A stretch of 64,000 nt of DNA from assembly GCA_002378005.1 (NCBI GenBank), contig DFQY01000047.1:4181-68180 (forward strand), given 5' to 3'. The DNA comes from Flavobacteriales bacterium UBA3477 (GTDB lineage Bacteria > Bacteroidota > Bacteroidia > Flavobacteriales > Schleiferiaceae). The notes under the pieces were generated by a model, which saw only the letters and a list, made by a program, of their open reading frames with translations, was not told the DNA's origin and searched no databases. Positions 17,656 through 25,639 of this stretch are shown here, in pieces. Position 1 is the stretch's first letter; every line of letters begins with the position of its first letter. The position numbers and the translations under genes are program-made.

Positions 17656-18477
17656 TTATTGAATCCAGACCTTCAAATTGTGGAACCAATTGTCACCTTC
17701 CACACGCACTACATACATACCTGTGCTCCAAAGCCCGGTATCGTAACGGTGCAGCATTCGAGGATCCATGGTTCCCATCTGCTGTCCGGCCGCATTGTAA
17801 ATAGTCGTAGCATAGGCTCCGCTCATTGAAATTTCAAGCAATCCATCGCTCTGACGTACATTCAAATCCTCAAGCACGGTTTGCATGATGTCCAACAACT
17901 CAAAGGCTGCCGTGTGAGACGAATCCTTCGCAGGGTTAAAGCTCCAGTCCTTGATGGTAAAACTCTTGGCACTATCCTCTACATCAATGCGCGCCCAACC
18001 GTAACAGGCGGTATCGTCTTTCATGATGCGAAGGCCTAAATACCCGTCCGTCAATGGTCCTGCCCAGTTTGAGTTTGGGTAGGCTTGGCCGTCCACGCGG
18101 AACGCCATATATCCTATTCCAGTTGAAGCATTGATACCCTGAAACTGAGCGTTCATATCAATAGTGGTTCCTGGTACCACGCGCTCCACATAAGCAAACC
18201 CATTGCTCACACTTCCCATCGCCAAATTCCCTTCGATACTATCCCCAGGGTGCAGGAGAATGGCGTTCACATTGCCCAACTGTCCACCGCCTAAGATGTG
18301 CTCAATGGTAAAGTCAACAATGGTATCGCCGTCCAGGTCCAACTCGTAAATTCCATCGACGATGGTCGTATCATCAATGTCGGTGTACATATACTGCGCC
18401 TGCGCTGCGGTAGTCCCTAGCAGGGCGGCTGCCGAGGCCATGTATTTCGCCAATGGGGTCGAGTTGTTTTTTTCCAT
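17656..18477 (-). CDS. Secreted protein with type IX secretion C-terminal domain
   Basis: The 273-residue product has a signal peptide (cut near AAQA at residue 28), a central domain of about 170 residues with no family I can name (it contains the pair GYLGLRIMKDDTACYGWARID), and a C-terminal region from about residue 200 with ATTIYNAAGQQMG, LSTGMYVVRVEGD-like text and a final Lys-Val strand. The last part is a T9SS type A sorting domain, which directs export through the outer membrane and anchoring on the surface or release. It is the only such cargo in the window. The upstream gene ends 16 bases before its start. Confidence 0.87.
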   Translation of the reverse strand: MEKNNSTPLAKYMASAAALLGTTAAQAQYMYTDIDDTTIVDGIYELDLDGDTIVDFTIEHILGGGQLGNVNAILLHPGDSIEGNLAMGSVSNGFAYVERVVPGTTIDMNAQFQGINASTGIGYMAFRVDGQAYPNSNWAGPLTDGYLGLRIMKDDTACYGWARIDVEDSAKSFTIKDWSFNPAKDSSHTAAFELLDIMQTVLEDLNVRQSDGLLEISMSGAYATTIYNAAGQQMGTMDPRMLHRYDTGLWSTGMYVVRVEGDNWFHNLKVWIQ

Positions 18478-18493
18478 GGGGGCAAATATAGGT

Positions 18494-20977
18494 TTAAAAC
18501 CTTCGCAAGTCCTTATTCACGACGGCTTTAAGCAGGGAAATATCCACGGATTTAACACAATATTTGGAGAGGGTTTTTAATGCTGTGGCCAATTCTCCCA
18601 AGACCTCGCCACGTTCCGCTGCATCCAAGAGCTCCTCATAGACCAGCTCCACCACTTCAGCCTGCGGTTCCATGCCCCACCAGCGTTCATGTTTCACATA
18701 CTCCTGTTCCCAGCGATTGTTCTCTTCCCAATGCAAGGGTGCACCTTCCGCGCTGGCCATGCGGCGCTGACTCTGCAAAACAGATTGTACTCCGCGGCGC
18801 ATCACTACGATGAGTTTTGGACCTGCCGGCAACGGTGCTTGGCGCAACAATGGGAACACCACCTTCATGGCCTTTCCGCGCTGCTCCTCGATCCAACGGG
18901 CATCCCACTGCCATTCCTTAATCGACTCGTGCTCAAAATATCCAGCGGCATTGTGCTCATCGGCCGTCCGTTTTTCGTCTGTGACCAATTCTATTCCACC
19001 CGCTCGCAATAACTGCATGGCTAGCGATGTACCACTCCTCGGCGGCCCCGTAACAATGATGTGCGGCGCCACGGCCTCACCCGTCATGTTTTGATAAACC
19101 CCACGAGCAAAATTGGCCTCACGAGACATTCCCAACTTCCCAAAAACAAAGGCCAAGGCCCCGTGCACTTTCGGCTGATGAAACACCTGCTCCGTACTGG
19201 CCAAAGCCACCTCCATCGCACCTTGCCAATCCTCTTTTTCAACGGCGAGCATGAGGCGTAGATTCAGAATATCCACCGCCCTGGAATCGGTTTTTTCAAG
19301 CAATGAGTCCAATTCCTCCCAGCGTCCTGCCTTCACCAATAATCGGCCCCAGAGCACCACCAACTCTTTCGGCAGCACCCCACCATCCATCGGCTCCAAC
19401 AACCCTTCGGGCAGCACCAAAGCCTCCCCACGGGACACCTTCACCAACCTCAAGTAATACTCCTTCACCCCCGCCAAAGCATCATCCTGAATCCAATCCA
19501 CAAATTCCGCCAAAGCCTCGAACTGCTTCGATTCTGCCAACAAAGCCGCCCCCAGCAGCAAATACCGGCTCGGGCTCTCCTGCCCCAACTCTAAGGATTG
19601 CAGTACTTGCCAAGCTTCCCGCGGGCGCTGTTGCGCCCGTAGGCTCCGGGCGAGGTAATACCCGTTTTCCACCAAACGCGCTCCGCCCTGCGCCCTATCC
19701 TGCGCATCTAAGTAGCCAAGTTTGACTAGGGTATCCAGCAATTCCTCTTCCATCTGCGGCGACCGCCCTTGTTCGATGACTTGCGGCTTGGAACTCACCG
19801 ACACTTCTTCGGTCGGTGCGGGCCAATAGGCAGGCAAGTGACCCGCCATATCTGGTAAGGCCTTGAGGTTGTGCGAAGCCAACACCATTGGGGCTATATC
19901 GAGCAGCGTGAGTCCGCTGAGCTGTTCGAGCGAAGGGATCTGTGGCCCTTTGGCGATGAACATGCCATAGAATTGATGCTCCAGAGCTGGTGCCCCGGCA
20001 TGATTTGGCAAAGCGGTCCAACGCTCTTCCCCAGACCTAAATCCATGGTCGCTGATCAAAAAGGTATTGGCCTCTGGTTGAGCTTCGATATAGGTTCCTA
20101 AGAACAGATCATGGAGCCTGTAGGCGGCTTCCACAATAAAATGATACTTCGCAAAATCTTCATCCGTGACCGCAGATAATTGGGGCGGATGGTATTTCAT
20201 GGCCAGGTGCTTGAAATGATCGAGCGCGTCGAAATAGATACTCAGGTGCCCACCAGGAGCCGCCGCCATCGCTATACTCGCGGCAAGGTGCACATTCAAG
20301 GCGTGTACGAGAATCTTCAACACGCTGCGCACCACATCGTCCGTACTGTCAATTTCCTGACCTGGGAAAAACGACGCCAACGCTTCGGCGGGCACCTCCT
20401 CCGGACGAATCCTCAATGCTTCAAACAACGGCTGCAAGGCACTAGGCAACACACCCTCCTCGAGCCAATTAGATTCTTCTGCAATAGCGAGATTAGAAAT
20501 ACGAACGGCGCCATGCACCGAAGGTTTTGCAGGATGCGAGGGCCACCAAGCCACGGCAGAGGCCGGGATTCCACCGCTTTCCAATACTTCCCAAAAGGTG
20601 GGTGCCTTTATAGAGGTGCCACGCACTGCACGCATATGATCTTCGTGCCATTCTGTGAATCCGTGAATGCCATGGTCAATGGGCCATCTCGAGGTGGCTA
20701 TGCTGGTCCACAACATCGGAGAAATAGGCGGATCCATCGAAGCAAGCGGGGCATGCAGTCCGCCTTGCATTAGCATAGCAAGATTTGGCAACGCGCCTTT
20801 TTCAAGCAATGGCATGGCCACCGCCCAGTCCGCCGCATCCCACCCTATAAGTAAAGAGTGGAATCTTCTAGGAGCCAACATTTCTTGGTACGGGGCTAGC
20901 GATATACCCTTTAGCTGGGCAATGTTTTGGTAGCCACCGGCTAGAAATCCCAAGGTATGTTTGAAATCTTGCTGCAC
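18494..20977 (-). CDS. Three-domain fusion: alkaline-phosphatase-superfamily phosphodiesterase, TPR, sulfotransferase
   Basis: The 827-residue product has three parts. Residues 40-390 are a type I phosphodiesterase/nucleotide pyrophosphatase fold with metal motifs GWDAAD (45-50), PPIS (83-86, nucleophile region), FDALDH (249-254), SDHG (309-312) and a later His in NHAG or LEH. Residues about 436-630 are helical TPR-like repeats. Residues 638-827 are a sulfotransferase with PAPS loop TGPPRSGTS (643-651) and RRGVQSVLQSQRR as the 3'-phosphate block. There is no signal peptide, so it should be cytosolic. The start is a GTG at 20977; the ATG at 20881 (MLAPRRFHSLLIGWD) is a good alternative. Its G+C content looks higher than that of neighbours by eye. 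Confidence 0.87.
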   Translation of the reverse strand: MQQDFKHTLGFLAGGYQNIAQLKGISLAPYQEMLAPRRFHSLLIGWDAADWAVAMPLLEKGALPNLAMLMQGGLHAPLASMDPPISPMLWTSIATSRWPIDHGIHGFTEWHEDHMRAVRGTSIKAPTFWEVLESGGIPASAVAWWPSHPAKPSVHGAVRISNLAIAEESNWLEEGVLPSALQPLFEALRIRPEEVPAEALASFFPGQEIDSTDDVVRSVLKILVHALNVHLAASIAMAAAPGGHLSIYFDALDHFKHLAMKYHPPQLSAVTDEDFAKYHFIVEAAYRLHDLFLGTYIEAQPEANTFLISDHGFRSGEERWTALPNHAGAPALEHQFYGMFIAKGPQIPSLEQLSGLTLLDIAPMVLASHNLKALPDMAGHLPAYWPAPTEEVSVSSKPQVIEQGRSPQMEEELLDTLVKLGYLDAQDRAQGGARLVENGYYLARSLRAQQRPREAWQVLQSLELGQESPSRYLLLGAALLAESKQFEALAEFVDWIQDDALAGVKEYYLRLVKVSRGEALVLPEGLLEPMDGGVLPKELVVLWGRLLVKAGRWEELDSLLEKTDSRAVDILNLRLMLAVEKEDWQGAMEVALASTEQVFHQPKVHGALAFVFGKLGMSREANFARGVYQNMTGEAVAPHIIVTGPPRSGTSLAMQLLRAGGIELVTDEKRTADEHNAAGYFEHESIKEWQWDARWIEEQRGKAMKVVFPLLRQAPLPAGPKLIVVMRRGVQSVLQSQRRMASAEGAPLHWEENNRWEQEYVKHERWWGMEPQAEVVELVYEELLDAAERGEVLGELATALKTLSKYCVKSVDISLLKAVVNKDLRRF

Positions 20978-21002
20978 AGCGTAAAAGTAATTGCTAATTT
21001 TG
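20969..21002 (+). promoter_or_regulatory. Candidate promoter for the MacB-type permease gene
   Basis: TTG at 20969-20971 and TAATTTTG at 20995-21002 are 23 bases apart, which fits the Bacteroidota -33/-7 pattern. The permease ATG is 19 bases further on. The element overlaps the GTG start region of the divergent fusion gene. Confidence 0.45.
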
Positions 21003-21021
21003 GCTTGGCCCCAAGATCTTG

Positions 21022-22263
21022 ATGATGAAGCACCGCAAATACTTAGAAACCGCCTTTCTTTCTTGGAGAGCCATTACTGCGGCACCGCTCAGAACCATCC
21101 TCACCTCCCTTATTATCTCCTTTGGCATCATGGCCCTAGTGGGCATTTTGAGTGCTACCGATGCACTTAAACAGAGCTTAGAATCAAATTTTACTAGTCT
21201 AGGAGCCAATACCTTAACCGTTCGCAGCTCACAGGGCGGTTTTTTTGTCGGAGGGGCCGATTATCGCGAAAACCCCAAGATTACCTACCGCCAGGCGGAG
21301 GCCTTTAAAAAGCGAATGGATTTTCCGGGATCCATCACCTCGCTCAGCTATGTGGCGAGCGGTACGGCGAAATTGGCCTATGAGAATATTACGACGAATC
21401 CGAACAACATGGTAACGGCGACCGACGAGAATTACCTCATCACGGGGGGATTCGAATTAGCCGAAGGTCGAAACTTCACCGCGGACGATGTTTATGCTGG
21501 ACGCAACTACACCATCTTAGGCAATGAGACGCGTCGTGACCTTTTCGGCGAAGGACCAGCGGTGGGGAAAGTCATCAAGATTCAAGGGCAACCGTATTTG
21601 GTCGTAGGTGTATTGGCGGAGAAAGGAAATTCGGGCTTGTTTTCCGGTGACCGCGGAGCTTGGGTGACCCTCACTTATGCACGCTCCCACTTTAGCGGCG
21701 GCGTTCCGAATTATACCATAAGTACCATGAGCCCGAGCGCACCACTGCTCACTGCCGTTGAAGGAAGAGCGATGGCCATCATGCGAAGCGTGCGCAAACT
21801 CTCGCCCAGAGAGCGCGACAACTTCAGTATCATGCGCAGCGACAGCATCGCCAAAAGCTTAATTGAAAACCTCAGCATGGTCACCGTCGTGGCCTTTATC
21901 ATTGGCATCATCACCTTATTAGGAGCATCAATTGCCTTAATGAACATTATGTTGGTGAGTGTCACCGAGCGCACTAAGGAAATTGGCACACGTAAGGCCA
22001 TAGGAGCAACGCGTCAGAGCATTACCCAGCAATTCTTAACCGAAGCCCTAATCATCACACAACTGGGAGGATGGACAGGAATCCTGTTTGGCATTGCCAT
22101 CGGGAATGTGGTCGCGCAACAGATCGGCGGCCATTTCTTTATCCCATGGGGATGGATTGCCGTCGCCTTCCTCATGTCAGTGGGGGTTGGATTGATTTCG
22201 GGATGGTATCCTGCCAAGAAAGCTGCAGAACTCGATCCAGTAGAAGCATTGCGCTACGAGTAG
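21022..22263 (+). CDS. MacB-type ABC transporter permease (MacB_PCD plus FtsX domains)
   Basis: The 413-residue inner-membrane protein has one N-terminal helix (about 22-42), a large periplasmic domain of the MacB core type (SLGANTLTVRSS to about residue 270), then three helices in an FtsX domain with the conserved text ERTKEIGTRKAIGATRQ. MacB-like permeases work as mechanotransmitters for efflux or for lipoprotein transport. No ATPase gene is beside it, so the partner must be encoded elsewhere. A TTG precedes two ATG codons; I used the first ATG (21022). The stop is one base from the next convergent gene. Confidence 0.9.
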   Translation: MMKHRKYLETAFLSWRAITAAPLRTILTSLIISFGIMALVGILSATDALKQSLESNFTSLGANTLTVRSSQGGFFVGGADYRENPKITYRQAEAFKKRMDFPGSITSLSYVASGTAKLAYENITTNPNNMVTATDENYLITGGFELAEGRNFTADDVYAGRNYTILGNETRRDLFGEGPAVGKVIKIQGQPYLVVGVLAEKGNSGLFSGDRGAWVTLTYARSHFSGGVPNYTISTMSPSAPLLTAVEGRAMAIMRSVRKLSPRERDNFSIMRSDSIAKSLIENLSMVTVVAFIIGIITLLGASIALMNIMLVSVTERTKEIGTRKAIGATRQSITQQFLTEALIITQLGGWTGILFGIAIGNVVAQQIGGHFFIPWGWIAVAFLMSVGVGLISGWYPAKKAAELDPVEALRYE

Positions 22264-22264
22264 A

Positions 22265-22438
22265 TTACTCCAAGCCGTCCTTGCGCTTTTCCATCTTCAC
22301 ATAACCTACACCGGCTCCTATGGCCACGCCAATGGCAATCCATAATCCGAGGTTATCGTTCAGCACGCCAAAGACTACACCTGCCATGAGACCGTAACTG
22401 GTGAACTGGGCAATAATCTTATCTTCTTTTTTCTCCAT
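22265..22438 (-). CDS. Small inner-membrane protein, 57 residues
   Basis: A basic/acidic start (MEKKEDK) is followed by two short hydrophobic segments (FTSYGLMAGVVFGVL and LWIAIGVAIGAGVGYV) and a charged tail. This glycine-rich hairpin is typical of small Bacteroidota membrane proteins of unknown role. The frame extends to 22465, but the extra nine codons lie in the terminator of the ribosomal protein operon, so the ATG at 22438 is preferred. Confidence 0.68.
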   Translation of the reverse strand: MEKKEDKIIAQFTSYGLMAGVVFGVLNDNLGLWIAIGVAIGAGVGYVKMEKRKDGLE

Positions 22439-22451
22439 GTGGATAAGGTAA

Positions 22452-22482
22452 AATAAAAAAGCCACCCCGAAGGATGGCTTTC
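22452..22482 (-). terminator. Intrinsic terminator of the rpsF-rpsR-rplI operon
   Basis: On the minus strand AAAGCCATCC, loop TTC and GGGGTGGCTTT form a stem with one wobble pair, followed by a T-rich tract. It lies 24 bases after the rplI stop. Confidence 0.85.
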
Positions 22483-22506
22483 TCGTATTCTTGAAGTGCT
22501 CGAAGC

Positions 22507-22956
22507 TTAGGCTTCAGCAACAACATCAAATTCAAAGTTCACTACTACCTCGCGGTGCAAACGTATTGTTGCGTTGTAGTGACCCAAAGCTTTAATAGTA
22601 CCACCGGTGATAGAAATGAATTTCTTATCAATTGCAACACCTGCAGTAGCCAATTCATCAGCAACATTAGCGTTGTTGATAGAACCGAAGAGTTTGTTAC
22701 CCTGACCCAATTTAGCGGCCATTTTCAAATCAACACCTGCCAATTTCTCAGCAGTAGCTTTTGCATCAGCAATGGCTTGAGCATCTTTGTGCGCACGTTG
22801 ACGCAAGTTCTCAGCCAATACTTTCTTAGCGCTCTCTGTAGCCAACACACCATATCCCTGCGGGATAAGGAAGTTGCGTCCGTAACCATCTTTTACAGTG
22901 ACCACGTCATCCGCAAAACCTAGGTTCTCTACGTCTTTCTTTAGAATGATTTCCAT
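22507..22956 (-). CDS. rplI: 50S ribosomal protein L9
   Basis: L9 (bL9) binds 23S rRNA near the L1 stalk. The 149-residue product has the N-terminal signature MEIILKKDVENLGFADD and GYGRNFLIPQGYG, the central long helix, and the C-terminal domain, all at normal length. It is last in rpsF-rpsR-rplI, nine bases after rpsR, and is followed by a terminator. Confidence 0.97.
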   Translation of the reverse strand: MEIILKKDVENLGFADDVVTVKDGYGRNFLIPQGYGVLATESAKKVLAENLRQRAHKDAQAIADAKATAEKLAGVDLKMAAKLGQGNKLFGSINNANVADELATAGVAIDKKFISITGGTIKALGHYNATIRLHREVVVNFEFDVVAEA

Positions 22957-22965
22957 GGTACTCTA

Positions 22966-23241
22966 TTATTTTAGGTTATCTGCTACGTAAGGCATCAATG
23001 CAATGTGGCGTGAACGCTTGATTGCAGTAGCCAATTTTCTTTGGTATTTCAATGAAGTACCGGTCAAACGACGAGGTAAGATTTTACCTTGTGGGTTTAC
23101 AAAACGCAACAAGTAATCTGGATCCTTGTAATCGATGTATTTAATACCGGCTTTCTTAAAACGACAGTACTTCTTCTGGTTGCCGCTGTCTACGTTGATG
23201 GGCTGCAAGTAACGCACATCACCTTTTCCTTTAGTTGCCAT
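22966..23241 (-). CDS. rpsR: 30S ribosomal protein S18
   Basis: S18 (bS18) pairs with S6 on the platform of the 30S subunit. The 91-residue product has the core YCRFKKAGIKYIDYKD and GKILPRRLTGTSLKYQRKLA, and an N-terminal extension starting MATKGKGDVRYL. It stands 11 bases after rpsF and nine bases before rplI. The order rpsF-rpsR-rplI without ssb or priB is usual in Bacteroidota. Confidence 0.97.
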   Translation of the reverse strand: MATKGKGDVRYLQPINVDSGNQKKYCRFKKAGIKYIDYKDPDYLLRFVNPQGKILPRRLTGTSLKYQRKLATAIKRSRHIALMPYVADNLK

Positions 23242-23252
23242 AGTCTAGTCTT

Positions 23253-23585
23253 TTATGCGTTTACTTTAGCACGACGCTTTGCAGCGTACTCGATGCCGTA
23301 TTTGTCCATCTTAACAGTCAAAAAGCGCATGATGCGCTCGTCGCGTTTGAATTCCACTTCTAGAGGAGCGATCGCATCGCCACCTACAGTGTATTCAATA
23401 AAGTGGTAAAAGCCACTTTTCTTCTTTTGGATTGGGTAAGCCATCTTTTTAAGGCCCCAATTCTCTTTGTTGATAATGTTCGCACCCTTCTCTTTCAAGA
23501 AGCCTACGTACTTATCTACCGCTTCCTTTACCTGATCTTCAGATAAAACGGGATTCAAAATGAAAACGGTTTCGTACTGATTCAT
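23253..23585 (-). CDS. rpsF: 30S ribosomal protein S6
   Basis: S6 (bS6) is a platform protein of the small subunit that binds with S18. The 110-residue product begins MNQYETVFILNPVLSEDQV and keeps the central GLKKMAYPIQKKKSGFYHF. The frame is open to 23624, but homologues begin at MNQYET, so the ATG at 23585 was taken. In many bacteria the leader of this operon binds the S6:S18 pair; the leader here is only about 20 bases if the nearest promoter is used. Confidence 0.97.
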   Translation of the reverse strand: MNQYETVFILNPVLSEDQVKEAVDKYVGFLKEKGANIINKENWGLKKMAYPIQKKKSGFYHFIEYTVGGDAIAPLEVEFKRDERIMRFLTVKMDKYGIEYAAKRRAKVNA

Positions 23586-23613
23586 AATTATTTGAACTAA
23601 AAATTTAGGAGTG

Positions 23614-23644
23614 CAAATGTACACGACTTTTTAATACGGACCAA
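23614..23644 (-). promoter_or_regulatory. Candidate promoter of the rpsF-rpsR-rplI operon
   Basis: On the minus strand TTG (23644-23642) and TACATTTG (23621-23614) are separated by 20 bases, an exact Bacteroidota -33/-7 arrangement. The rpsF ATG is 28 bases after the -7 element. A second TATTTTTG at 23692-23685 could be an upstream promoter, but lacks a -33 partner. Confidence 0.5.
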
Positions 23645-23707
23645 GCCTGTTAGCAACGTGTTTACAGCTCTTTTTTGTAGAGGACAAAAATAGCCCAATC
23701 ATCCGCT

Positions 23708-23715
23708 TATATTTG
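23708..23715 (+). promoter_or_regulatory. Candidate -7 element of dnaX, near-leaderless
   Basis: TATATTTG matches TAnnTTTG and ends four bases before the dnaX ATG at 23720. If used, transcription would start at or very close to the start codon, giving a leaderless mRNA. No TTG lies at the normal -33 distance. Confidence 0.33.
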
Positions 23716-23719
23716 TGGT

Positions 23720-25639
23720 ATGGAGCAATTCGTAGTATCAGCAAGAAAGTACCGTCCCCAGGCCTTCGAAGGCGTAGTGGGTCAGTCGCACATTACCGAT
23801 ACCCTGCTCAAAAGTGTAGAGAACGATCACCTGACGCAGGCACTACTTTTCTGTGGGCCGCGCGGGGTAGGAAAAACCACTTGTGCGCGCATTCTAGCAA
23901 AAGTCATCAATGCAGGAGCCAACCTTAGCGACGATGAATTAGCCTTGAACATCTTCGAACTCGATGCCGCCTCTAATAATTCGGTAGACGATATTCGACG
24001 TTTGATTGACCAAGTCCGCTTCGCACCGCAAACCGGAAAGTTCAAGGTATACATCATTGACGAGGTCCACATGCTCTCTCAACAAGCCTTCAACGCCTTC
24101 CTAAAAACATTGGAGGAGCCGCCGGCCCATGTCATCTTCATCTTGGCCACCACAGAGAAGCACAAGATCATTCCGACCATCCTCTCACGCTGTCAAATTT
24201 TCGACTTCAAGCGGATCACCGTTGAGGATATTGCCAACCACCTCGCCTACGTTGCGAAGCAAGAAGGCATCAATGCCGAACCAGAGGCCTTGCACATGAT
24301 TGCAGAAAAGGCAGATGGTGCATTGCGCGATGCATTGAGTTTGTTCGACCGTATGGTCAGTTTCAGCGGCAACACCTTGACCTACACCCAGGTCGTTGAA
24401 GTGCTCGACATCCTCGATTACAACTACTATTTCAAAGGTGTAGAGCTGGCACAAAGTGTGAACTACCCTGACCTTTTGCTTCTATACAATGAAGTGTTGG
24501 ACAAAGGCTTCAACGGCCACGAGTTTGTCGTCGGCATGGCCAAGCACTTTAGAGACCTACTGGTGGCACGTGAGGCTAAAACGGTCGAACTACTAGAGGT
24601 AGGGCCCGCCATCAAAGAACGCTATTTGCAACAGAGCGCCGCCTCTTCCACCCGTTTCTTGCTTCACGGACTCAAGGTCTTCAACGAGCTTGATGGTCAG
24701 TACAAGAATTCGAGCCAGCCAAGAATCTTGGTAGAATTGGGTCTTTTGAAACTAGTCGAGTTCATCTCGCAAGAAAAAAAAAAGCAGCAGCCCCAGGTAA
24801 ATAGCGCCACTGCGGACTCCACAGACGACTATTTGCCCGATGAACTTCCCAAACGCGATCAAAGTGCACCTGCAGCGCCCGCTGCTTCCGCCCCCAAACG
24901 AGCCACACAAGAGCCCCCTGCTCAAGTCGATGCCGCACCTGCCGAACCTTCTGAGCCCGCAGCTACTGCGCCTGTCCCCACCATAGATCCTTTAGAAGGA
25001 CCGGAAACATTGCCGGATGAGCCCGTTTCAGCTCCTCCTGTGGTCGATCCTGCTGCAGCCTTCGAAGCAGATTCTGAATCTACCCCGGCTCCGGCCACCA
25101 CTCCGCGACGCACCACGGGCAGGCGGGTGGTCCAACGGGATGTACGACTTACTACAGGTGGGTTGTCGGTCATGGATACGCTCAATAACATTGAAAAACA
25201 AGAAGGTGTTGTTCCGGAGAAAACAGACGTTCCAGACGGAGCGACACCAGATATTCCAGTAGTGGCAGATGGACCTGCGGAAGTATATTCTAAGAAAGAG
25301 CTAGAAATGGCGATCACGGAATATGCAAAAAGACGCGATGTGAAAACAGCTGTAAGAAGTTTGCTCATGGGTCAGATGCCGAAGATTCTCGATAAAAACA
25401 CCCTAGAGATGGAGGTGGACAACAACATCGAGATGGGGTATTTCAATGAGGAGCAGCAGAAATTGGTCCCTTATCTGCGCACCAAACTTAAGAACGCAAA
25501 CATTCGCTTCGTGGTTAAAATGGTAGAACGCGAGCAAACGCGAAAGCTGTATTTGCCGGAGGAGAAATTCAAATACATGGCAGAAAAGAACCCGAATTTG
25601 GTGTATCTGCGCCAAAAAATTCAAACGGATCTCGAGTAA
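23720..25639 (+). CDS. dnaX: DNA polymerase III subunit tau (with predicted gamma short form)
   Basis: DnaX is the clamp-loader ATPase and holds the replisome together. The 639-residue product has Walker A GPRGVGKTT (46-54), DEVH (114-117), sensor region LATTEKHKIIPTILSRC, a helical collar to about residue 350, a Pro/Ala-rich linker (about 356-480) and a C-terminal domain. The four-Cys zinc module normally found after Walker A is absent (KVINAGANLSDDELALNIF in its place), as is common in Bacteroidota. A run of ten A in codons 352-355 with the in-frame pattern A-AAA-AAG probably makes a 361-residue gamma-like product. The stop shares a base with the next ATG. Confidence 0.96.
   Translation: MEQFVVSARKYRPQAFEGVVGQSHITDTLLKSVENDHLTQALLFCGPRGVGKTTCARILAKVINAGANLSDDELALNIFELDAASNNSVDDIRRLIDQVRFAPQTGKFKVYIIDEVHMLSQQAFNAFLKTLEEPPAHVIFILATTEKHKIIPTILSRCQIFDFKRITVEDIANHLAYVAKQEGINAEPEALHMIAEKADGALRDALSLFDRMVSFSGNTLTYTQVVEVLDILDYNYYFKGVELAQSVNYPDLLLLYNEVLDKGFNGHEFVVGMAKHFRDLLVAREAKTVELLEVGPAIKERYLQQSAASSTRFLLHGLKVFNELDGQYKNSSQPRILVELGLLKLVEFISQEKKKQQPQVNSATADSTDDYLPDELPKRDQSAPAAPAASAPKRATQEPPAQVDAAPAEPSEPAATAPVPTIDPLEGPETLPDEPVSAPPVVDPAAAFEADSESTPAPATTPRRTTGRRVVQRDVRLTTGGLSVMDTLNNIEKQEGVVPEKTDVPDGATPDIPVVADGPAEVYSKKELEMAITEYAKRRDVKTAVRSLLMGQMPKILDKNTLEMEVDNNIEMGYFNEEQQKLVPYLRTKLKNANIRFVVKMVEREQTRKLYLPEEKFKYMAEKNPNLVYLRQKIQTDLE
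24774..24804 (+). promoter_or_regulatory. Predicted frameshift/slippage site in dnaX
   Basis: Ten consecutive A (24774-24783) followed by G give the in-frame codons GAA AAA AAA AAG, which contains the E. coli dnaX slippery heptamer A AAA AAG in the same register. In the -1 frame six sense codons (A A A P G K) lead to TAG at 24802-24804; in the +1 frame TAA is at 24798-24800. Ribosomal slipping or RNA polymerase slippage on the A-run would both end the protein just after the collar domain. No clear downstream stem or upstream Shine-Dalgarno-like stimulator was recognised. Confidence 0.65.

Noticed and set aside
20180..20773. A 197-codon plus-strand ORF, with other plus-strand ORFs near 19303 and 18689
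   Set aside because: They are antisense to the phosphodiesterase-sulfotransferase fusion; composition is not protein-like and high G+C gives long shadow frames.
23586..23719. An S6:S18-binding leader RNA before rpsF
   Set aside because: The best promoter leaves only about 20 bases of leader, and I could not draw the conserved bulged helix with confidence.
24774..24783. The ten-A run as a sequencing or assembly error in dnaX
   Set aside because: The tau frame continues intact for 284 codons to a proper C-terminal domain, so the length of the run as given is consistent with the coding frame.
24922..25368. A 148-codon Ser/Gly-rich minus-strand ORF
   Set aside because: It is the shadow of the Pro/Ala-rich linker of DnaX.
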